Source: Pseudomonadota bacterium
GTDB taxonomy: Bacteria > Pseudomonadota > Gammaproteobacteria > Burkholderiales > Methylophilaceae
NCBI GenBank assembly: GCA_029556915.1
Contig: JAKQIT010000074.1
Coordinates: 433,752 to 497,751, forward strand
DNA length: 64,000 nucleotides
Direction of reading: 5' to 3'
Shown here: positions 58,201-64,000 of the stretch, in pieces
Layout of the letters: each line of letters begins with the position of its first letter
Position numbering within the stretch: position 1 is the stretch's first letter
Notes under the pieces: model-generated
What the model was told of the DNA's origin: nothing
The model's input: the letters and a program-made list of their open reading frames with translations, nothing else
The model's database searches: none
Program-made: the position numbers and the translations under genes

Positions 58201-59769
58201 TGGCTCTTTCACTTCAGGCAAACTGATTTTGACATTGCCACTATCATCCGTTTGGTATTTTTGGCTAGTGAGTTTAATCGGAAACTGACCGCTATAGCCC
58301 AAGTCACCCTCAACCATGCTTAAGGCTTGGGCTTTTAAGTCAATATCCACCTCAGCATTTTTAACAGGCTTGCCATCTGGATAGCGTAACTGCACTTCTA
58401 AGGGAATGGCTTGATTGGTTTTCAAATCATCCTTATCTGTAATTAAATTGATTTCAAAATGTGGCTTTTGAAATTCCGCTACACGAAACGCCGCGCTATA
58501 TACTTCACCCAAATACGTCATTTGAATGTCGTAGCCACCAGCCACACTACCTATTGGCAGCTTAATTTGTGTATCGCCACCTGTGCTCCCACTAAACTGC
58601 AGGGTTTGGTTAGCAACGGGCAAACCGTTAGGGTCTAGCACTGTTACTTGTATTGGCGCATCTGCCAATGGCTTAGACTCTCGCGCGTTAATAAACTCTC
58701 GACCCACCACTTTGATATTGACCGTGTCACCCGGGCGATACAAGGGATGGTCTGTAGTAGCGTATAACTTAGTATTATAAATTTCACTGTTGTAATAATA
58801 ATTTTCTGAAATCAGCACTCCGCCTTGTGCATCTTGCGCAAACAAATAGGTTTGTTCAGGCGCGGCATGATTAAGTTGCACCCAACCTTGCGCATTAGTA
58901 ACCCCTTTAGCCAACTCACCCACACCGTCAGTCCAATGACTTTCAACATTTGCCACAGGTGCTCCCGTGGTGCGGTTCACCGCCCAAACAAACAACCCAG
59001 CTGATGAAGTTTTAGTGACAGCAACTGTATCGCCAATAAATAGCATAGTCACGGCTCGTTGATCCCCAAGCATGGCTTCTACAATATATAAGCCAGGTTG
59101 CAACTTACCGACTGGAATATACACATTGCCGTTACTAAAAGGCGCGGGTGGAGTTTCTTCTTTTGGCGCACCCGTTTCGGTTGAAAACCCTTCAATCGAG
59201 CCTTCTACATTGGCACCGCTTAATATTGCGTCGGCGGGCTTCAAATCTTTGCCATATTGCAATGGGTAGCGAAAGCGTGTGGTCATTTCATAGCCAGCTA
59301 AAGGCTTATAGGCGGCAGGGTGCATTGTGGGGTGGTCAATTTTTGCCACATGTAACTCAGGCGCAGCTTCTACAGTAGTTTGGCGCACGTCTTCTGAAAA
59401 GAATTTTCTAGCTAGTTGGCGAGCGCTGTTGGCAACGTAATCCCAAATCGCAACAATAGAATTCCACACGCCTTCTTGAGCTGGTAATGCTTGCGTATTA
59501 ATGCGGTGTAAGTTTTTTTGATTTTGCAAAAATGCAATGGGTTTAGGCACTTTATAAACAGCAATATCAACACCTGCATTTTGGTGTACAGCATCGACAC
59601 TTTGCACTTCAAGCCTGACTTGGGCTTGTTCTTGGCTGCTGTAACTTCTATCAGAGAGAATAAAAAATCCCGCATTATCATCGGCATGCACAATGCTAAA
59701 CATTGACAACATCCATAGCATAGCGAGGCTTTTTAATAGGCGATTTGTTTTAAAAAAATAGTGTGTCAT
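55234..59769 (-). CDS. yfaS: Bacterial alpha-2-macroglobulin YfaS
   Basis: A 1511-residue periplasmic protease trap (family usual about 1500). A signal peptide (about 1-29, ending VHA) is followed by repeated MG beta-sandwich domains (for example ATTDHPLYRPGDTVNIKVVGRE), a bait-like central region, and an alpha-2-macroglobulin domain (TDAKGHAEVTFKMPDSLTRWRMTARAMT). The motif YGCVEQTSSR is a complete thioester CxEQ site. No lipobox is seen, unlike YfhM-type proteins. It is encoded with yfaA, yfaT, yfaQ and yfaP, the same set as in E. coli, and corresponds to the Pseudomonas MagD type. Confidence 0.93.
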   Translation of the reverse strand: MTHYFFKTNRLLKSLAMLWMLSMFSIVHADDNAGFFILSDRSYSSQEQAQVRLEVQSVDAVHQNAGVDIAVYKVPKPIAFLQNQKNLHRINTQALPAQEGVWNSIVAIWDYVANSARQLARKFFSEDVRQTTVEAAPELHVAKIDHPTMHPAAYKPLAGYEMTTRFRYPLQYGKDLKPADAILSGANVEGSIEGFSTETGAPKEETPPAPFSNGNVYIPVGKLQPGLYIVEAMLGDQRAVTMLFIGDTVAVTKTSSAGLFVWAVNRTTGAPVANVESHWTDGVGELAKGVTNAQGWVQLNHAAPEQTYLFAQDAQGGVLISENYYYNSEIYNTKLYATTDHPLYRPGDTVNIKVVGREFINARESKPLADAPIQVTVLDPNGLPVANQTLQFSGSTGGDTQIKLPIGSVAGGYDIQMTYLGEVYSAAFRVAEFQKPHFEINLITDKDDLKTNQAIPLEVQLRYPDGKPVKNAEVDIDLKAQALSMVEGDLGYSGQFPIKLTSQKYQTDDSGNVKISLPEVKEPSRYILSTLATDGAAYRVRHTQELLIERAISVWKVSTSSRFTAVNTVVHFNVSSGLTADAVTKPTRWKWVRLEDQSRDEGNFTSDIAGGFNINFEKSGSYTVSVLADDGTLLGATSHWISGADLKVPVGHIEVVWDKPSYQVGEIASALVSFSEPIDHALLTLERDNIDKTSLLNTADSWLKTAKVAPQQWRVSMPVTDTFAPNITFSVAYVKNNEFVFENAGILVSSPKVNVKITADKKQYAPGDTVKLAIDTSVLSADGKVNKATPAQVTLGVVDEMIYVLQPEIAPNIHDFFYHPRRNNVRTQYSQSFIGYDLSTNQLGKAPNTHSTHERATKVLERPRRDDVDTALWAPKITTDAKGHAEVTFKMPDSLTRWRMTARAMTADGVVGQSTSDILSHQDFYFKWTSPTWLRESDSATGNVAIFNQTNQAQKVKVSLKGALTQEEKITLNPGINFIEVPRKGAQTGELVMTLAQDDQVKDRLAVNLTSKSNGWLMRYNKLLAPSEGKLTMGLPADASNIQLRWMDSSQASFYRVVDDLIEYPYGCVEQTSSRLIPLALAYQALAEDDPRRANMMRQLYTNRLRLASMAGPDAHFGWWGQDMAVDPFITTYAYYADWRTAQALKLNLPTEHWDRLSKLYSESGFEQPVWQRALMLDWMTQIGLPTQSMVTNLASDLAKEVAASERKYSKHDSWVLSDETAQTRDLAILLTSKLLKSSVAGFNEQVNDAVERVKMQDSLVAKALLHHTGHAPADVDILLSLASADAATIDRSLMLTWVDLTKGTDRVENVLGAPLAKPWIAKQSTSGEKIYHWSSTATDKALAEPTATTSNAVVSYDSSTVASKSTLSGNLVRGLMKIERQEDGTFTESAISDDDPVLTDALYVETLVFTPTKPMRYVVIEAALPAGAQVESGTWGIKVGNQDMPKANFQDLVGRYAVPVGDVDKEVVVRHLIRFSQPGKYILPPARAYNMYSPDAIVLESDARKNIAVK

Positions 59770-59776
59770 GGTTAGC

Positions 59777-60478
59777 TCAAATACTGCTCAAAAAATACAA
59801 TCTAAAAATACCAACAAAATTGGGGTTGTTTGCATGCGGTTGCCAACGCGTGTCTTGCCATGACATCAATTTACTTAAGGGGTAAGCGCGCAAACCGTTG
59901 TCTGCCGTCGTCACCGTCCCAGTGTGATATGCCATGTATTGCCCCATCCAAATCATCAAATGTTGTGCCTGACCTTGGTCAAATAACAACACATCACCCA
60001 CTTGTGCCTGCGCCATATCACGCCCTACAGGCTGCGTGTTGTTTTGCACCAACTCCAACGCGCTCACAAAAGCCCCCTGTGTGCCATCCGCTCGCACCCA
60101 AGCATGTCGTAATTCTGCTAACTGCTGCGCAGATAAATCAAGTTCCGGCGGCAGCTTTTTACCTAAAAAGCCGTTGGCCTTTAACCACGCTATATCGTGC
60201 ACACGCAATGCTTCTGCGCTTGCAAAACGCACTAACCCTGCGCAATCGCGCTGCTGCCAGCGCGGCGTTGGTCCACGGTTCAGTTGCTGCTGTACAATCA
60301 ATTGCAACCATTGGCGAAAAGCAAGCGCTTGCGCAACAGTTAAGCGTGCGTTGTTGGCTAAGCTATTTTTTGACAACCCGTTTTCAGTCGGCATCAACGC
60401 ATTGGCATTACTAGTTTTAACGGCCAAAAAAACCATCGCTAATTGACCGATAAAATGTCGCCTATGCTGCACTGTCAA
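59777..60478 (-). CDS. yfaT: YfaT family protein (DUF1175), NlpC/P60-like
   Basis: An up to 233-residue exported protein with an N-terminal signal that has a twin-arginine-like RRHFIG motif before a hydrophobic stretch ending NANA. The domain has a Cys in RDCAGLVRFASAEAL and a His in QHLMIWMGQYMAYH, the catalytic dyad layout of NlpC/P60 amidases. The start is TTG at 60478 or GTG at 60472, both behind GAGGA. It lies seven bases upstream of yfaS. Confidence 0.84.
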   Translation of the reverse strand: MTVQHRRHFIGQLAMVFLAVKTSNANALMPTENGLSKNSLANNARLTVAQALAFRQWLQLIVQQQLNRGPTPRWQQRDCAGLVRFASAEALRVHDIAWLKANGFLGKKLPPELDLSAQQLAELRHAWVRADGTQGAFVSALELVQNNTQPVGRDMAQAQVGDVLLFDQGQAQHLMIWMGQYMAYHTGTVTTADNGLRAYPLSKLMSWQDTRWQPHANNPNFVGIFRLYFLSSI

Positions 60479-60495
60479 CTATCCTCACAATTTGC

Positions 60496-62430
60496 TTACT
60501 GTGCCGTTTTCCAATTTAACAATAGCCATTGCTCGGCACTGCCTGAAGCTGGTTTGTCTAACATGAGGCTAAAAGCAGGCTGTTTTTCTAAGGCTTGTAA
60601 CCTTGCTGGCATATGAAAATCATAAGCAGCACGTAATTTTTGGCGCCCTTCTTGTGGCAAAGCCTCTTCAGCAGTGCTTTGCAACAACGTTGCCAGTTTT
60701 TTGGGTGACACATATAAAAACTGCTGTGCCGTAGGGCTAATTTCTTTGGCAGACTCTGCAAGATTTGGGTAATGCTTTTGTGCTGTTGCAATAGCCCGCT
60801 TGACTAAGGCTTGATTAGTTGAAAAATATACCACCTGCTCGCCAAATGCGAGCTTAGGGTTGTTGTCAGAATCAGTTTCGATAGCTAACTTTCGAGACAA
60901 CACAGTTAGCGCGCCATTTTTCTCTGTCAGCATTTCTTTAGCCGCTTTTGCTGGCTCAGCCACTTCTTCCAACGCGGCACTAATTTGTGGTTCAATATCC
61001 TTCAAAGCAGTTTCAACTTTTTCAATCGCTGCTTGAGCTGCAGTTTTACGCTCTGCCATCCAAGTTTCTTCCGAAGCTTTTTGCTCAGCATTCAGCTGTG
61101 GATTCAATTTTTCTTGATTGATTTCATCTAAACTGGCTTTATTATTCGCTAGCTCTTTTATTAACTGCTGCTTTTGCCTGCGCAGGGCACGCACATCTTT
61201 CATGTGTTCTTGATTACTTGCCACTGCCCAATCAAACAAAGCATTAAGTGGCTCCGCTGACGTTTTGCCAGATTGGCGTAGCGCCACAAAAAGTGGCTGC
61301 ACTATATTGTCATCTTTTTCTGCATACCAACACACCGCGCCAGTGGGTGAAAACTCTTCAGCTAGCTTTGGCTTAACGGCTAAATTGTTAGCAGTGTCCA
61401 CTGCTTTTTGTACTTGCGCCCAATCAATGGGCGCGCTGGCACAAAATGCTGCATTGGCAGGCAAGTGCGTCCAAATTTTAGGGTCAAACGCAGCGGGAAT
61501 AATATTGGCTTGGCTAGCCCAAGTTTTACCATCAAAATCAAAACGTATTGCGCGCAAACTTGGCACAAATGCGCCATAGCCCTGCGCAAATAATCGGTTT
61601 GAAACCATGATGGTTTGTTTAGCATCTGCAATCGATTGCGCTTTGGTTTTAGATTGAGTGGTGCTGACTTGCCATTCAGAAACGACTTCAGCGCGAACGT
61701 TTGCATCATCGGCTAATAAACGCTGAATCAGCGTTTGCGCTTGGTCATCTAACTCTCCGCCAGCGTAGTTCGCCATTACAGCATCAGACAACAGCACCAT
61801 GCGCTTGCCATGTGCGGCAAACACCATTTGGCGACTAGCTGAAAGCGACACTTGCAAGACAGGTACATCATCGCCACCAATGCTCACACGGCCGATTTCA
61901 TGCACTTGTTTATCTGCCGCCAGCTTAAGTTTTGCTAAACTCTGGGCAACGGTGGAAAATGCATCGCGCTCTAAACTGAGCGCCCAATAACGCAATGCAC
62001 GGCTGTCATCGTGCCACATGTAAAGGTCAGCAGGCGCATCAGCAATATTTTTCAATAGCGTGTCTGACCAATTGAGCTCGTGCTCAAAGCTAATTCGGCG
62101 CATTGCACCTTGTAAACTCAGCCAATCTTCATCTTGTGCATAAAAATAAACAAAATCTTCCGTTAACAAAGCTTTCAGCATGGGCACTTGCAACAAATCA
62201 TGTGGTAGCAAAGCAAAGTTTTGGCTATGCACCCATACATCTGGTTGCGAAAGTTTAATTTCGTTTTGGTTGGATTCAAGCAAAGTGGGAACGCGCAACT
62301 TATAAAAAGCATAAACACCCGCAATCAAGACTAATGGCAGCAATATCCACCATTTTTTTTGCTGAAAGAAAGAGGGTTTGCTATTGACCGAGCCTGAGGC
62401 GGAAGCAGAATTATCTTGAGAAGTAGTCAT
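60496..62430 (-). CDS. yfaA: YfaA family protein (DUF2138)
   Basis: A 644-residue protein anchored by one N-terminal helix (about 29-47) with a large periplasmic region. A long coiled coil (about 395-500: RRQKQQLIKELANNKASLDEI, then repeated EKVETALKDIEPQ) lies in the C-terminal half. Length and position as first gene of yfaA-T-S-Q-P fit DUF2138. In Pseudomonas the equivalent operon products form an inner-membrane complex with the macroglobulin; a membrane scaffold role is inferred. Confidence 0.85.
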   Translation of the reverse strand: MTTSQDNSASASGSVNSKPSFFQQKKWWILLPLVLIAGVYAFYKLRVPTLLESNQNEIKLSQPDVWVHSQNFALLPHDLLQVPMLKALLTEDFVYFYAQDEDWLSLQGAMRRISFEHELNWSDTLLKNIADAPADLYMWHDDSRALRYWALSLERDAFSTVAQSLAKLKLAADKQVHEIGRVSIGGDDVPVLQVSLSASRQMVFAAHGKRMVLLSDAVMANYAGGELDDQAQTLIQRLLADDANVRAEVVSEWQVSTTQSKTKAQSIADAKQTIMVSNRLFAQGYGAFVPSLRAIRFDFDGKTWASQANIIPAAFDPKIWTHLPANAAFCASAPIDWAQVQKAVDTANNLAVKPKLAEEFSPTGAVCWYAEKDDNIVQPLFVALRQSGKTSAEPLNALFDWAVASNQEHMKDVRALRRQKQQLIKELANNKASLDEINQEKLNPQLNAEQKASEETWMAERKTAAQAAIEKVETALKDIEPQISAALEEVAEPAKAAKEMLTEKNGALTVLSRKLAIETDSDNNPKLAFGEQVVYFSTNQALVKRAIATAQKHYPNLAESAKEISPTAQQFLYVSPKKLATLLQSTAEEALPQEGRQKLRAAYDFHMPARLQALEKQPAFSLMLDKPASGSAEQWLLLNWKTAQ

Positions 62431-62595
62431 CTTTGATGGGCTTTGTGCGCGATTTTTTGTGCTTTTAAAAGTGATAAAACTAAGCTTATATTACTGGAAA
62501 TTGCACGCCCGTGCATGACTTTAGCAATAAATATTCATGGCAATAAAAATGCGATTTTGAATACTTAAAAATTAGCTTAAATGAGCAAAATTAAG

Positions 62596-62666
62596 CACAT
62601 CTTCATTTGCATGCCTCTGCAAGCCAGTATCCATGCGGCTTCCAGAGGCATAAAATTCTCTCGGGG
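62596..62666 (+). repeat. Interspersed palindromic repeat, copy 12 (best reference copy)
   Basis: Forward copy with all parts. They are the left flank CACATCTTCATTTG, arm CCTCTGCAAGCC, loop AGTATCCATGC, arm GGCTTCCAGAGG, spacer CATAAAAT and right flank TCTCTCGGGGG. The arms pair over 12 positions with one C-C mismatch. It lies 41 bp from the stop of the YqhA-like gene. The family has two left flanks (CATTTCACCTC or CACATCTTC) and two left arms (CCTCTG or CCCCGC). Confidence 0.93.
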
Positions 62667-62706
62667 GAATTTTTAGCTTATTTAATGCTTAAAAATAGTG
62701 GTGACT

Positions 62707-63249
62707 TTAGTGCTTAATTTGTGCTGAGTGCGACATTAATTTATCAATGTAGGCAATCGCCACCGCTGAAACGACAAAGGTCACGTGAATCCAAGTTTGC
62801 CAATACAACGTTTTTTCATCCAGATTTTCAGCATTGATAAATGTTTTAAGCAAGTGTATTGAAGAAATGCCAATAATGGCGGTGGCTAATTTTACTTTGA
62901 GCAAATTAGCGTTAACGTGAGAAAGCCAATCTGGCTCATCAGGGTGGCCCTGCAAGTTTAGGCGAGAAACAAAGGTTTCATAGCCACCCACTATGACCAT
63001 AATAAGCAGGTTTGAAATCATCACCACATCAATTAAACCTAACACAATCAACATAATGTCAGCTTCTTTAATTTTATGTGCGGTAGAAACTAAATGCACC
63101 AATTCCACACCAAAAAAGAATACATACACTGCTTGCGCAACGATTAAGCCCAAATAAAGCGGTAATTGTAGCCAGCGGCTACCAAATAAAATATTGGTCA
63201 TGATATTGCTTTGTCTATATTCGTTTTGAGTTGGTTTCTGTTGTGCCAT
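62707..63249 (-). CDS. UPF0114 (YqhA/TIGR00645) membrane protein
   Basis: A 180-residue membrane protein with four hydrophobic segments (about 27-48, 63-85, 115-133 and 145-165). The family blocks FGSRWLQLPLYLGLI, IDVVMISNLLIMVIVGGYE and KVKLATAIIGISSIHLLK are clear. The function is unknown; structural links to stress or ion conduction are unproven. It is downstream of ccmI but 65 bp away. Confidence 0.9.
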   Translation of the reverse strand: MAQQKPTQNEYRQSNIMTNILFGSRWLQLPLYLGLIVAQAVYVFFFGVELVHLVSTAHKIKEADIMLIVLGLIDVVMISNLLIMVIVGGYETFVSRLNLQGHPDEPDWLSHVNANLLKVKLATAIIGISSIHLLKTFINAENLDEKTLYWQTWIHVTFVVSAVAIAYIDKLMSHSAQIKH

Positions 63250-63313
63250 GCTGTTTGCCTTTTGCTATTGTTAATTCTGCTGATGCTACTTTAAAAAGTG
63301 GTTTATCTCAAAT

Positions 63314-64000
63314 TTATGGGCCAGTTGGCTTTTCATTTGCCATTGCTTGCGCTTTTTCTAATGCAGCGCTTAATTCAGGTAGTATTGGCGAATCTTTTGG
63401 GAGTATTTCCTTTAAGCGACCCCAAAATAGCGCTACTTTTGCATAATCTTGGCGCTCATAAGCCGCTGCACCTGCTAATTTAAGAGATTTTTCATGCTTA
63501 GGATTTATCTCAAGCGCGCGCTCAAGCAAAGCTTCAGGCTTACCCGCCAATTTGTAACCATTAGCAATGGCCAACACATCGGCATAATCTGCAAATAAAT
63601 CTGCATCATTGGGCGCTAAGACACTGGCTTTTTCAAATGCAGGTAAGGCTTCTTCAAAGTTACCTAAACTTGCGTTTGATCTAGCGAGTAAAAGCCAACC
63701 TTCAACATCATTAGGATTTTGCGCTAGTTTTGCTTTAATTTTTCCCAACAAAGCATCTATTTGCGCCTGTGCCATCGCAGGCGTTTCACCCGCAGAGATT
63801 ATTTCTGGATTAAGAATAACCGCAGGCATGCCGATTTTATGATAAACGCCCAACGCAGCAAGTGGAATCAACAATGCCAACACATAAGCTAGGCGCTTAT
63901 CTGGTGCGCTAACAATGCGTTGTGCACCAAGGTCTGTGCCAATTTCATTGAGCATGCGTCGTTCTAGCTCGGTTTTGGCAATTTGATATTGCTCATCATT
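63314..64000 (-). CDS. ccmI: Cytochrome c biogenesis protein CcmI, C-terminal part (cut by window edge)
   Basis: The frame is open to the window end; the visible part is 228 residues. It begins DEQYQIAKTELERRMLNEI, a typical CcmI block, followed by a membrane helix (YVLALLIPLAALGVYHKI) and TPR repeats (WLLLARSNASLGNFEEALPAFEKASVLAPNDADLFADYADVLA). CcmI presents apocytochrome to the haem lyase CcmF/H. An internal ATG at 63955 is not the start. Relevant to a methylotroph that needs cytochrome cL. Confidence 0.9.
   Translation of the reverse strand, partial: NDEQYQIAKTELERRMLNEIGTDLGAQRIVSAPDKRLAYVLALLIPLAALGVYHKIGMPAVILNPEIISAGETPAMAQAQIDALLGKIKAKLAQNPNDVEGWLLLARSNASLGNFEEALPAFEKASVLAPNDADLFADYADVLAIANGYKLAGKPEALLERALEINPKHEKSLKLAGAAAYERQDYAKVALFWGRLKEILPKDSPILPELSAALEKAQAMANEKPTGP

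Noticed and set aside
59830-60446. Two overlapping frames opposite yfaT
   Set aside because: Both are antisense to a gene with conserved catalytic residues and operon position.

Overview
The window looks like a chromosomal segment of a methylotrophic betaproteobacterium of the Methylophilaceae (Methylotenera/Methylophilus type). The evidence is an mxaRSACKL-type methanol dehydrogenase maturation cluster, betaproteobacterial gene orders (pyrG-kdsA-eno-ftsB; glyA-nrdR-ribD), two PEP-CTERM proteins and moderate-to-low GC. This is an inference from content; no 16S rRNA, tRNA, phage, insertion sequence or CRISPR array was recognised.

Layout. 1-4220: a GlrK/QseE-like sensor kinase, a QseG-like lipoprotein and a GlrR/QseF-like sigma-54 activator, followed by two TGTC-N10-GACA sites, a near-perfect sigma-54 promoter and a secreted EF-hand protein. 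4350-13100: thyA, a membrane orphan, thrC, hom and an AlaC-like aminotransferase (threonine synthesis), then a YceB-like lipoprotein, fabB and fabA. 13380-15200: alpha/beta hydrolase and DUF2798 genes divergent from a TetR regulator, with two large palindromes between. 15535-22157: mxaR, mxaS, mxaA, mxaC, mxaK and two tandem mxaL-like genes, without dehydrogenase subunit genes. 22115-25377: ygfX, ygfZ and two paralogous lipoproteins. 25528-29950: an orphan RnfD-like protein coupled to a DUF2330 protein, divergent from an ECF sigma factor and a putative anti-sigma factor. 30101-34324: ftsB, eno, kdsA, pyrG. 34436-36621: DUF485/ActP-type symporter pair. 36656-43811: PEP-CTERM protein, a FucA-type aldolase next to mtnA (probably a DHAP shunt), tatD, ribD, a BamE-like protein, nrdR, glyA. 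44419-51305: a large TonB-dependent receptor with a possible sigma-54 promoter, iscX, a DUF3307-like protein, a retropepsin-like protease, a GGDEF protein, phosphoglucomutase. 51883-62430: a second PEP-CTERM protein and a complete yfaA-yfaT-yfaS-yfaQ-yfaP operon around a bacterial alpha-2-macroglobulin. 62707-64000: a UPF0114 (YqhA) protein and the 3' part of ccmI.

The clearest feature outside known genes is a family of 12 copies of a roughly 65-bp palindromic repeat. All copies are intergenic and most sit within 50 bp of a stop codon. In two copies the core is inverted relative to its flank. The best regulatory finding is the GlrR-type operator and sigma-54 promoter array in front of the EF-hand gene.
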